Shown here: positions 46,766-54,511 of the stretch, piece after piece
How the letters are laid out: each line of letters starts with the position of its first letter
How positions within the stretch are numbered: the first letter of the stretch is position 1
Assembly (NCBI RefSeq): GCF_014645815.1
Contig: NZ_BMML01000004.1
Location: forward strand, 124,001-188,000
Origin: Streptomyces fuscichromogenes
GTDB taxonomy: Bacteria; Actinomycetota; Actinomycetes; Streptomycetales; Streptomycetaceae
DNA: 64,000 bases
Direction of reading: 5' to 3'
The notes under the pieces: generated by a model
Database searches by the model: none
Told to the model about the DNA's origin: nothing
Seen by the model: the letters and a program-made list of their open reading frames with translations, nothing else
Made by a program: the position numbers and the translations under genes

Positions 46766-48022
46766 CTATTCGGGCAGGGGCTGCGGTGGTTTCGGGCCGA
46801 CGTAGTGGCCGCTGGGGCGCATGCGCAGCGGGCGTTCGCCGTACTCCTCCAGGGCGTGGGCGATCCAGCCCGCGGTCCGGGCGACGGCGAAGATCGTCTC
46901 GCCCGCGGTGGCGGGCATGCCGCAGGAGGCCGTGAACACGGCCAGCGCCAGGTCGACGTTGGCGTGCAGCGGGGCGTGCCGGGCGGTCGTGGCGACGATG
47001 TCCCGGGCCGCGAGCAGGGCGGGTTCCGCGCGGGGCACCTGCTCCAGCAGCGTGAACAGGACGCGCGCGCGTGGGTCCTCGCCTTCGTAGAGACGGTGGC
47101 CGAGGCCGGGGATGCGGCGGCCCGCGCGGAGCTCGTCCGCGATCACCGTGACGGCCGTGCCCTGGTCGAGGACGTCGAGCAGCATCCGGTGGGCGAGGCC
47201 GCTGGAGGCGCCGTGCAGGGGGCCTTCGAGCACACCGAGCCCCGCCGACACCGCCGCGTACGCGTGCGCACGCGCGGAGGCGGCGACCCGGACCGCGAGG
47301 GTGGAGGCGGCCAGGTCGTGGTCGACGAGCAGCGCGAGCGCGGTGTCCAGGACGCGCAGCGCGGCGTCGCTGGGGTCGGTGCCGGTCAGCCGGCGCCACA
47401 GGCGATGGGCCAGCGGGCCGTCGTCGTGCCCCCGCCGGCGCCGCACCGGGAGCGCGGCGACGAGCGTGGGGATCAGCACGCGCGCGGAACCGAGGACGGA
47501 CTCCTCGGACAGGTCGAAGCGCAGCGGGTCCTCGGTGGCCGCGGCGATCGTGGCGACCCGCAGCCGGTCGGTGGGCGAGGTGTGCTCGGGCAGCGCGTCG
47601 GCGGTCCGGCGGGCGACCGCGGCGGTGGTCTCCGGGGCGGTGAAGGTCACGCCGCGGGTCATGCGGCCCGTCCACAGCCACTCGGCCACCTCCTCGTAGG
47701 AGTGGTGTGTGGAGAGTTCGGTGGCGTCGACCCCCCGGAAGAAGTACCGGTCCTTGTCGATCAGTGTGATCCGGGTGCGCACCGACAGATCACCGCCGGA
47801 GCCCGGAGTCCCGGCGGCCTCCCGCCTGTTGCGCCGGGCGAGCGCGTCGACCTCCCCGGCGTCGAAGGTGCTGGCGCGGCCCCCGGGCTCGCGTCTGCTG
47901 CTGAGCTGGCCCCGGCTCACATAGGCGTAGACGGTCTCGGGCTTCACGCCGAGCAGTTCGGCGGTCTCCCTGGTGCTCAGCCGCCGCGCGGGACTGCCGG
48001 GAGCGGGGTGTTGATCGTGCAT
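46766..48022 (-). CDS. Citrate synthase-like protein fused to an N-terminal helix-turn-helix
   Basis: The 418-residue protein has two parts. Residues 12-62 form a MerR/excisionase-type DNA-binding domain (RRLSTRETAELLGVKPETVYAYVSRGQLSSRREPGGRASTFDAGEVDALARR). Residues 75-418 form a citrate synthase domain. The active-site His residues are present (LEGPLHGASS; PGLGHRLYEGEDPRARV), as is the catalytic Asp (HANVDLALAVF) and the DHDLAAST substrate loop. Either it still makes citrate or methylcitrate, or it uses the fold to sense acyl-CoA/oxaloacetate. An inverted repeat starts 29 bases upstream of its ATG (ATTGA-N5-TCAAT at 48051-48065), shared with the second citrate synthase gene. The start is the ATG at 48022. 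Confidence 0.93.
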   Translation of the reverse strand: MHDQHPAPGSPARRLSTRETAELLGVKPETVYAYVSRGQLSSRREPGGRASTFDAGEVDALARRNRREAAGTPGSGGDLSVRTRITLIDKDRYFFRGVDATELSTHHSYEEVAEWLWTGRMTRGVTFTAPETTAAVARRTADALPEHTSPTDRLRVATIAAATEDPLRFDLSEESVLGSARVLIPTLVAALPVRRRRGHDDGPLAHRLWRRLTGTDPSDAALRVLDTALALLVDHDLAASTLAVRVAASARAHAYAAVSAGLGVLEGPLHGASSGLAHRMLLDVLDQGTAVTVIADELRAGRRIPGLGHRLYEGEDPRARVLFTLLEQVPRAEPALLAARDIVATTARHAPLHANVDLALAVFTASCGMPATAGETIFAVARTAGWIAHALEEYGERPLRMRPSGHYVGPKPPQPLPE

Positions 48023-48050
48023 GGGCGTCACCGTAGCCGCTCCGACATGG

Positions 48051-48072
48051 ATTGACTCGATCAATGTTGACA
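48051..48072. promoter_or_regulatory. Shared citrate-synthase-gene motif, site 1
   Basis: ATTGA-CTCGA-TCAAT-G-TTGACA: a perfect 5-bp inverted repeat plus a third half-site, 29-50 bases upstream of the fused citrate synthase. A further TTGAC lies at 48089-48093. The same TTGA-N5-TCAAT-N-TTGACA pattern recurs at 52025-52045. Confidence 0.7.
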
Positions 48073-48190
48073 GAGGTCCGCGGCTCAGTTGACGGAGGTC
48101 CAGGGGCTCACCGAGGCGACGGGCAGGCCGGTGTCGCGCGGTCGCTCGACGGCGGCATCGCACCGAGCCGCCCGGGTGACGTCTCCACGA

Positions 48191-48232
48191 GGTCGGCTCC
48201 GTGCGGTCGGCTCCGTGTGGTCGGCTCCGTGC
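48191..48232. repeat. Three tandem 14-bp repeats upstream of the ROK gene
   Basis: GGTCGGCTCCGTGC, GGTCGGCTCCGTGT, GGTCGGCTCCGTGC lie head to tail in the 289-base divergent region. Confidence 0.9.
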
Positions 48233-48311
48233 GCGGTGAAATGCCGGTGGAGCCCTCCCACCCGCCCGCCGTCGGCGACGACAGCGGCCGCCGGGACCAT
48301 AAGCTCACTGC

Positions 48312-49601
48312 ATGACCGACCACACCCGTACCCTCTCCCTGGTCCTGAGCCTGATCAGGAGCGGAGCGGCCGTGACCAGGCCCGACCTCGGCCGGCAGAC
48401 CGGGCTGGGCCGGACGATCATCACGCAGCGGGTGGACCACGCGATCCGGGTCGGCCTGGTGGCCGAGGGCGAGCCGGCCCCCTCCACCGGCGGACGGCCC
48501 TCCCGCATCCTGCGGATCGCGTCGGGCCGCGGAGTCGTCCTCGGTGCGGTGTTCGGCGCCACCCATCTGCACGCCGCGGTGACCGATCTCGACGGGACCG
48601 TGCGCGCCGAGCGGCGGGTGCCGTGGGACATCGAGTCGGGCCCCGAGGCGTCCCTGGCCACCCTGGTCGAGATGGCGGGGGAGTTGCTCGCCCCGGAGCC
48701 GCGGGAGTGCCTGTGGGGGGTGTGCGTGGGTGTCCCCGGGCCGGTCGACTTCGCGCGCGGGACGCCGGTGCAGCCGCCGATCATGGCCGGCTGGCACGGC
48801 TTTCCGCTCCGGGACCGGCTCGAAGCCCACTACGACGTGCCGGCCTGGGTCGACAACGACGCCAACCTGATGGCGCTGGGCGCCTGGAGCCGGACCCGGG
48901 CGGCCGCGGGCGACAACATCCTCCTCGTCAAGGCGAGCACCGGGATCGGGCTGGGCCTGATGTCCAGGGGCCGGCTGCACCGGGGAGCGCGCGGCGCGGC
49001 CGGCGACCTCGGGCACACCATCGTCGCCGAGGAGTCCCGCCACCGGTGCCGGTGCGGCAAGTTCGGGTGCCTCGAAGCGTTCGCGGGCGGCTGGGCCCTC
49101 ACCCGTGACGCGCGCGCCGCGGCCCTGGAGGGGCGGAGCCCTTTCCTGGCCGAGCGTCTGGAGCGCCGGGACGCGCCACTGGCCGTCACCGACGTGCTCG
49201 ACGGCTGCCGGGCCGGCGACCGGGTCAGCACCGAGCTCGTCACCAGGGCGGGTGAGCTGGTCGGCGGGCAACTGGCCACGCTCGTCAGCGTCTTCAACCC
49301 GTCGACGGTCTACCTCGCCGGTGTGCTGGCGCAGGCAGGTGACGTGTTCCGGGACCCCGTCGCCGAGGTCGTGGCCAGGCGGTCGCTGCCGCTGGCCACC
49401 GACGAACTCGTCATCGAACGCGTCGCACTGGACCGCTCCGAGGGAGTCGTCGGCGCGGCGACCCTGGTCATCGACGAGTTGCTGCGCCCGGAACTGCTCG
49501 ACCGGTGGCTCCGGCACGGGAACCCGCGCGGGATCCGCGCACACACCGGCGACCTCACCGAGCCACGCCCACTCGACGTGCCGCTGGCGGGCGCGCGGTA
49601 G
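48312..49601 (+). CDS. ROK-family transcriptional regulator
   Basis: The 429-residue protein has an N-terminal helix-turn-helix (LSLVLSLIRSGAAVTRPDLGRQTGLGRTIITQRVDHAIRVGLV, 8-50) and a ROK (sugar-kinase-fold) domain. The ROK domain shows GVCVGVPGPVD, WVDNDANLMALGAWSR, TGIGLGLM and the zinc-binding CRCGKFGCLEAF. The DNDAN Asp needed for sugar binding is intact. ROK repressors respond to sugars or sugar phosphates. It lies between the citrate synthase gene and a divergent oxidoreductase/isomerase pair, which it probably controls. Confidence 0.93.
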   Translation: MTDHTRTLSLVLSLIRSGAAVTRPDLGRQTGLGRTIITQRVDHAIRVGLVAEGEPAPSTGGRPSRILRIASGRGVVLGAVFGATHLHAAVTDLDGTVRAERRVPWDIESGPEASLATLVEMAGELLAPEPRECLWGVCVGVPGPVDFARGTPVQPPIMAGWHGFPLRDRLEAHYDVPAWVDNDANLMALGAWSRTRAAAGDNILLVKASTGIGLGLMSRGRLHRGARGAAGDLGHTIVAEESRHRCRCGKFGCLEAFAGGWALTRDARAAALEGRSPFLAERLERRDAPLAVTDVLDGCRAGDRVSTELVTRAGELVGGQLATLVSVFNPSTVYLAGVLAQAGDVFRDPVAEVVARRSLPLATDELVIERVALDRSEGVVGAATLVIDELLRPELLDRWLRHGNPRGIRAHTGDLTEPRPLDVPLAGAR

Positions 49602-49693
49602 CGACTCGCTGGTGCCGCTACGGCCCGGCCCTGCCCCTGGTGCCCCTACGGTCCTGCGCCTGGGTCCTGGGCCCTTGGAAGCCCCGATTTCCG

Positions 49694-49711
49694 GTCCCCC
49701 GTGACGGGGAC
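49694..49711. terminator. Hairpin between ROK and oxidoreductase genes
   Basis: A 7-bp stem of GTCCCC/GGGGAC type, with one bulged C, sits 9 bases outside the oxidoreductase stop. The two genes converge here. Confidence 0.5.
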
Positions 49712-49719
49712 TGTCGTGC

Positions 49720-50826
49720 CTACGCGGACCGGATCGCCTGCTCGGCTGCCGGGACGTCGACCCAGTCGCCGTCACGTGCCGAGTCGACGACCGCCTGGGC
49801 GAGGTCGGCCGCGCGCAGCCCGTCGGCGAAGGACGGCATCCCGGTGACCTGTTCGCCGCGGATCGCCGCATACGCATCGGCGACGAAGTCGGCGAAGGCC
49901 TCGTAGTAGCCCTGCGGATGCCCGGACGGCAGACGGGCCGCCCGCCCGCTGGGGGCCCCGGCCCGGTTCGGGTCGCGCAGCAGCACCTCGTTGGCGCTCC
50001 GGCCGCCGATCCACAGCGACTCGGGGGTCTCCTGGCGGAACGCGTAGCTCGCGTCGGGCCCGTCGAAGGAGAACGACAGCGCGTTCTTGTACCCCGCGGA
50101 GGCCTGACTGACCACCACCGATCCGATCGCGCCGGCGTCGGTCTCGAGGAGGACGACCGCGCCGTCCTCGGTCTCGACGGGGCGCGGGGTGCGGTCCGCC
50201 GCCGGCCGGGCCGGGACCGCGCGGGCGAAGGAGGCGTTCACCCGGGTGATCCGCTGCCCGGTCACGAACTCGGCGAGATCGCACCAGTGGACCCCGATGT
50301 CCCCGAACGCGCGCGTGGCACCGCCGTTCGCCGGGTCGACCCGCCAGTTGGTGGCCTCGGGGTCGGCCAGCCAGTCCTGCAGATAGCTGCCGTGGATCAG
50401 CCAGGGGGGCCGGTGCCCCGGGCGCCGGATCCGGTCGCGTGCCTCCCGTACGGACGCGTAGTACCGGTACACGAAGGGCACGGCGGTGACCAGCCCGCGC
50501 TCCGCCGCCAGTTCGGTGAGTTCGCGCGCGGTCGCGGCGTCGGTGGCCAGCGGCTTCTCGCAGACGACCGGGACACCCGCGGCGAGGGCCGTACGGCAGA
50601 GGGCGGCGTGCGTGGCGTTGGGCGTGCACACGTGCACCACGTCCACCCCGTGCCGCAGCACGTCCTCGACCGAGTCGAAACCGCGGCCGACCCCGAACTC
50701 CGCGGCGGCGCGGCGGCCCTTCTCGGGCGTCGACCCGACCACGCCCACCACCTCGCCGCCCGCCACGAGCGCGGACCGGGTATGCACGGCCCCCATGAAG
50801 CCGGTACCGATGACAGCGACGCGCAT
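49720..50826 (-). CDS. Gfo/Idh/MocA-family oxidoreductase
   Basis: The 368-residue NAD(P)-dependent enzyme begins MRVAVIGTGFMGAVHTRSAL (dinucleotide-binding GxGxxG). It has the family CEKPLA motif (VPVVCEKPLATDAATAREL) and the C-terminal sheet with FGDIGVHWCDLAEFVTGQ, whose Asp/His pair suits catalysis. Members oxidise sugars or inositols. It is divergent from a sugar isomerase/epimerase, suggesting a cyclitol or sugar-acid pathway. The ATG at 50826 has AGAGG about 8 bases upstream. Confidence 0.93.
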   Translation of the reverse strand: MRVAVIGTGFMGAVHTRSALVAGGEVVGVVGSTPEKGRRAAAEFGVGRGFDSVEDVLRHGVDVVHVCTPNATHAALCRTALAAGVPVVCEKPLATDAATARELTELAAERGLVTAVPFVYRYYASVREARDRIRRPGHRPPWLIHGSYLQDWLADPEATNWRVDPANGGATRAFGDIGVHWCDLAEFVTGQRITRVNASFARAVPARPAADRTPRPVETEDGAVVLLETDAGAIGSVVVSQASAGYKNALSFSFDGPDASYAFRQETPESLWIGGRSANEVLLRDPNRAGAPSGRAARLPSGHPQGYYEAFADFVADAYAAIRGEQVTGMPSFADGLRAADLAQAVVDSARDGDWVDVPAAEQAIRSA

Positions 50827-50874
50827 GCCACACACCTCTTCTCTTCTTCCCACTCCGGGAGCTAACGCGTGAAC

Positions 50875-50938
50875 AAGTCGAAAAAACGGAGATTGGCGAC
50901 TCCAGCAAGGTCGACTTTTGCTCACATTAAGCTAAAGT
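50875..50938 (+). promoter_or_regulatory. Divergent promoter with paired half-sites (oxidoreductase/isomerase)
   Basis: Inverted arms AAGTCGA (50875-50881) and TCGACTT (50911-50917) flank the middle of the region. A -35-like TCGACT (50911) and -10-like TAAAGT (50933-50938), 16 bases apart, overlap the right arm. It is a natural site for the nearby ROK repressor. Confidence 0.5.
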
Positions 50939-50963
50939 ATCCGGAACGCCAAGGAGGTTGCAC

Positions 50964-51989
50964 ATGAACCAGAGCCAGGAACCGGCCCGGCGGCCGGTCA
51001 CCCTCTTCACCGGCCAGTGGGCGGATCTGCCGTTCGAGGAGGTGGCGCGGCTGGCGGGCGAGTGGGGGTACGACGGCCTGGAGATCGCGGCCTCCGGCGA
51101 CCATCTGGACCTGGCCCGTGCCGAGGCCGACCCCGACTACCTGCCCCAGCGCCAGGCCGTCCTGGAGCGGTACGGGCTGAAGGTCTGGGCGATCTCCCAC
51201 CACCTCGGCGGCCAGGCCGTGTGCGACGACCCGATCGACTTCCGGCACCAGGCGATCCTGCGTCCGGAGATCTGGGGCGACGGCGACCCCGAGGGCGTCC
51301 GGCAGCGCGCGGCCGAGGACATGAAGCGCGCCGCGCGGGTCGCCCGCAGGCTCGGCGCCGACACCGTCGTCGGGTTCACCGGATCGAAGATCTGGAAGTA
51401 CGTGGCGATGTTCCCGCCGGTCTCCCAGGCGGTGATCGACGAGGGGTACGAGGACTTCGCGCGCCGCTGGAACCCGATCCTCGACGTCTTCGACGCCGAG
51501 GGCGTGCGCTTCGCCCACGAGGTCCACCCGTCCGAGATCGCCTACGACTACTGGACCAGCGAGCGCACCCTCGAAGCGATCGGCCGACGCCCGGCATTCG
51601 GCTTCAACTGGGACCCCTCGCACATGATCTGGCAGGGCGTCGACCCCGTCGGCTTCATCACGGACTTCGCGGACCGCATCTACCACGTGGACTGCAAGGA
51701 CACCCGGGTCCGGCCACCGTACGGTCGCGCCGGGATCCTCGGCTCGCACCTGCCCTGGGGCGACCCGCGCCGGCGCTGGGACTTCGTCTCCGTCGGCCAC
51801 GGTGACATGCCCTGGGAGGACGCCTTCCGTGCGCTGGCCGCCATCGGCTACGACGGCCCGATCTCCGTGGAGTGGGAGGACGCGGGCATGGACCGGCTGC
51901 ACGGTGCGGCGGAGGCTCTCGGCCGGATCCGTGCCGCCCTGTGGCCACTGCCCGACGCGGCCTTCGACTCGGCGTTCAGCAACCAGTGA
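50964..51989 (+). CDS. Sugar phosphate isomerase/epimerase (AP endonuclease 2-like TIM barrel)
   Basis: The 341-residue protein has the xylose-isomerase-like TIM barrel: FEEVARLAGEWGYDGLEIAASGDHLD, RVARRLGADTVVGFTGSK, FAHEVHPSEIAYDYWT (metal-binding Glu/His), FGFNWDPSHMIWQGVD and YHVDCKD, ending GPISVEWEDAG (metal Glu). All expected metal ligands are visible. These enzymes isomerise keto-sugars or inosose-like compounds. AAGGAGG lies 6 bases before the ATG at 50964. It pairs with the divergent oxidoreductase. Confidence 0.93.
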   Translation: MNQSQEPARRPVTLFTGQWADLPFEEVARLAGEWGYDGLEIAASGDHLDLARAEADPDYLPQRQAVLERYGLKVWAISHHLGGQAVCDDPIDFRHQAILRPEIWGDGDPEGVRQRAAEDMKRAARVARRLGADTVVGFTGSKIWKYVAMFPPVSQAVIDEGYEDFARRWNPILDVFDAEGVRFAHEVHPSEIAYDYWTSERTLEAIGRRPAFGFNWDPSHMIWQGVDPVGFITDFADRIYHVDCKDTRVRPPYGRAGILGSHLPWGDPRRRWDFVSVGHGDMPWEDAFRALAAIGYDGPISVEWEDAGMDRLHGAAEALGRIRAALWPLPDAAFDSAFSNQ

Positions 51990-52024
51990 CCCCACCCGGC
52001 CGTGCCGGCGCTCCCTGCAATATG

Positions 52025-52055
52025 TTGATCCAATCAATATTGACACCCATATAGT
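52025..52055 (+). promoter_or_regulatory. Shared citrate-synthase-gene motif, site 2, with promoter
   Basis: TTGA-TCCAA-TCAAT-A-TTGACA (52025-52045) repeats the arrangement of site 1. A TATAGT (52050-52055) could be the -10, with TTGATC (52025) 19 bases upstream, so a protein bound here would cover the promoter. Confidence 0.7.
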
Positions 52056-52104
52056 CAATCATGGACAGTCGAATCAAGTTCAGGGAGGAAAGCGGAGGCA
52101 GGTC

Positions 52105-53271
52105 ATGACCGTCAACAGGAGCGCGTCGACCCTTGTCGAGGTGCCGCGCGGGCTCGCCGGTGTCGTCGTCACGGACACGGAGGTCGGAGACGTCCGGGGA
52201 ACCGAGGGCTTCTACCACTACCGTGAGCACTCGGCCGTCGAACTCGCCCGCACCCGCGGCTTCGAGGACGTCTGGCACCTCCTGGTCCACGGCGCGCTGC
52301 CGGACCGGGAGCGCGCGGCCGCCTTCGCCGCCGGGACCGCCGCGTTGCGGCGTCTGCCCGCCGAGGTCCGGACCGCCCTGCCCGCGGTGGCCGCGGCGAG
52401 CGGCGCGTCGGGCCCGCTGGCCGGGCTGCGCACCGCCCTCTCGCTGCTCGGCGCGGCCAAGGGATTCCGGCCGGTGTACGACATCGGCGCGGACCGGCGC
52501 CGGGCCGACACGGTCGCCGCCTGCGCGGCCGTACCGACGCTGCTCACGGCGCTGTACCGGCTGGGGCAGGGGCTCGACCCGGTGGAGCCGCGCGAGGACC
52601 TGTCGTACGCGGCCAACTACCTCTACATGTTGACGGGCACGGAACCGGATTCCCGGCGGGCGCGTGCGGTCGAGCAATACTTGATCTCAACCATTGATCA
52701 TGGATTCAATGCATCAACGTTCACCGCACGTGTCATCGCGTCGACGGGCGCGGATGTCGCGGCCTGCCTCGTCGGTGCCGTCGGCGCGCTGTCCGGTCCG
52801 CTGCACGGGGGTGCGCCCAGCCGCGCGCTGGACACCCTGGACGCGATCGGGACGCCGGACCGGATCGACCCGTGGATCCGCGAACGGGTCCTCGCCGGCG
52901 ACCGCGTGATGGGCTTCGGCCACGCGGTCTACCGCACGGAGGACCCTCGTTCCCGTATGCTCCGCGAGATCGCCCAGGACTTCGGCGGCCCCCGCGTCGA
53001 GTTCGCCGTGGAGGTCGAACGCCACGTCGAGCGCATCCTCGCCGAACTGAAGCCCGGCCGCGAACTCCACACCAACGTCGAGTTCTACGCGGGCGTCGTC
53101 ATGGAACTGTGCGGTCTGCCCCGCGAGATGTTCACCCCCACCTTCGCGGCGGCCCGCGTGGTCGGCTGGAGCGCCAACATCCTGGAACAGGCGACCGACT
53201 CGAAGATCATCCGCCCGGTGGCACGGTACGTGGGCCCGGAGCCGATCGTGGCCGACGCCGTCACCGCGTAG
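52105..53271 (+). CDS. Citrate synthase-like protein 2, Asp-to-Glu at the catalytic site
   Basis: The 388-residue protein has the citrate synthase fold: TEGFYHYREHSAVELA near the N terminus, the active loop YLISTIDHGFNASTFTARVIAST, active-site His in LSGPLHGGAPS and in MGFGHAVYRTEDPRSRM. Where the catalytic Asp is expected (PNVDFYSG in relatives) it has TNVEFYAGV, a Glu. Activity may be reduced or altered. GGAGG lies 7-11 bases before the ATG. Its promoter carries the motif shared with the fused citrate synthase, and codons 191-207 are AT-rich and rare (see findings). Confidence 0.92.
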   Translation: MTVNRSASTLVEVPRGLAGVVVTDTEVGDVRGTEGFYHYREHSAVELARTRGFEDVWHLLVHGALPDRERAAAFAAGTAALRRLPAEVRTALPAVAAASGASGPLAGLRTALSLLGAAKGFRPVYDIGADRRRADTVAACAAVPTLLTALYRLGQGLDPVEPREDLSYAANYLYMLTGTEPDSRRARAVEQYLISTIDHGFNASTFTARVIASTGADVAACLVGAVGALSGPLHGGAPSRALDTLDAIGTPDRIDPWIRERVLAGDRVMGFGHAVYRTEDPRSRMLREIAQDFGGPRVEFAVEVERHVERILAELKPGRELHTNVEFYAGVVMELCGLPREMFTPTFAAARVVGWSANILEQATDSKIIRPVARYVGPEPIVADAVTA

Positions 53272-53313
53272 GCCGACGCCGTCACCGCGTAGGCCCACGC
53301 CGTCACCGCACAG
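53251..53313 (+). repeat. Three 21-bp tandem repeats across the stop codon of citrate synthase 2
   Basis: Units of 21 bp starting GCCGACGCCGTCACCGCGTA at 53251 and 53272 are identical; the third (53293) is diverged at one internal base and its 3' end. The first unit encodes ADAVTA and the stop. Confidence 0.92.
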
Positions 53314-53315
53314 TC

Positions 53316-53371
53316 GGCACGGGGCACGGGGCACGGGGCACGGGGCACGGGGCACGGGGCACGGGGCACGG
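53316..53371 (+). repeat. Microsatellite, eight copies of GGCACGG
   Basis: A perfect 7-bp unit repeats eight times, just upstream of the CobW-like gene. It is a likely slippage hotspot. Confidence 0.95.
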
Positions 53372-53440
53372 TGTCCGGTCCGGCCGTTTCCTATCCTGGA
53401 CCGGCCCGCCACACCCCCGCCCGTGCGAAAGAGGCCCCCG

Positions 53441-54511
53441 TTGGAGCACCACCCCACCCCACGGCAGATCCCGGTAGTGGTCCTCGCCGGATTCCTGGGC
53501 TCCGGGAAGACCACGCTCCTCAACCACCTGCTGCACCGCAGCGGAGGGAGCCGGATCGGGGCGATCGTCAATGACTTCGGGGCCATCGAGATCGACGCGA
53601 TGGCCGTGGCCGGCGCCCTCGGCGACTCCACCGTCTCGCTCGGCAACGGGTGCCTGTGCTGTGCCGTCGACGCGAGCGAACTGGACGTCTACCTGGAGCG
53701 GCTGGCCGCCCCCGGCACCGGTGTCGACGTCATCGTGATCGAGGCCAGCGGCCTCGCCGAACCCCAGGAACTCGTCCGGATGCTGCTCGCCAGCGGGCAC
53801 CCCGGGATCGTCTACGGCGGCCTCGTCGAGGTCGTCGACGCCGCCGAGTTCGACGACACGCGCGCCAGGCACCCCGAGATCGACCGGCATCTCGCCCTCG
53901 CCGACCTGGTCGTCGTCAACAAGCTGGACCGGGCCGCGGAGGGCGGCGAGCGCGTCCTCGGGCTCGTGCGGTCGCTCGGCGGCCCCGGGTCCGCGGTCGT
54001 CCCGGCGACCTACGGCCGTATCGACCCCGAGTTCCTCTTCGACTGCCGGCCCAGCGAGGAACGCCTCGGACAGCTGTCCTTCGACGACCTGCACGACCAC
54101 CACGCGGACGGCGCGCACGCGGGCCATCTGCACACCGCCTACGACAGCCTGTCCTTCGCCTCCGAACCGCCGCTCGACCCCCGCCGGCTGATGGCCTTCC
54201 TCGACAGCCGTCCCGAGGGGCTCTACCGGATCAAGGGGTACGTCGACTTCGGGCCGTACGACAGCGCGAACCGGTACGCCGTGCATGCCGTGGGGCGGTT
54301 CCTGCGGTTCTACCCGGAACCCTGGGGGCCGGGCGAGGAACGGCTCACCCGGCTCGTGCTGATCGGCTCCGGCATCGACACGGCCGCCCTGCGCAAGGAA
54401 CTCGAGGCGTGCACGAACGACGCCCCACACGCCGACGAACACGGCATGTGGGGCGTCCTGCGGTACGTACAGGGCCTGGAGGAGGGCCCCGAGGAGGACT
54501 ACGAGGCCTAG
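53441..54511 (+). CDS. CobW/COG0523-family metal-chaperone GTPase
   Basis: The 356-residue G3E GTPase has Walker A VVLAGFLGSGKTTLLNHLL, the metal-binding GNGCLCCAV (CxCC), a Glu switch IVIEASGLAEP and the NKLD base-recognition motif. A His-rich loop (DLHDHHADGAHAGHLH) precedes the CobW_C domain. Such proteins insert or buffer metals such as zinc, cobalt or iron. I prefer the TTG at 53441, with GAAAGAGG 6 bases upstream, over the GTG at 53423. I see no Zur box upstream; the promoter lies right after the GGCACGG microsatellite. Confidence 0.92.
   Translation: MEHHPTPRQIPVVVLAGFLGSGKTTLLNHLLHRSGGSRIGAIVNDFGAIEIDAMAVAGALGDSTVSLGNGCLCCAVDASELDVYLERLAAPGTGVDVIVIEASGLAEPQELVRMLLASGHPGIVYGGLVEVVDAAEFDDTRARHPEIDRHLALADLVVVNKLDRAAEGGERVLGLVRSLGGPGSAVVPATYGRIDPEFLFDCRPSEERLGQLSFDDLHDHHADGAHAGHLHTAYDSLSFASEPPLDPRRLMAFLDSRPEGLYRIKGYVDFGPYDSANRYAVHAVGRFLRFYPEPWGPGEERLTRLVLIGSGIDTAALRKELEACTNDAPHADEHGMWGVLRYVQGLEEGPEEDYEA

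Noticed and set aside
53325..53371. The GGCACGG array as a CRISPR-like element
   Set aside because: It has no spacers; it is a simple microsatellite.
53372..53440. Zur box before the CobW gene
   Set aside because: No AT-rich TGNNAATNNTTNCA-like sequence is present.
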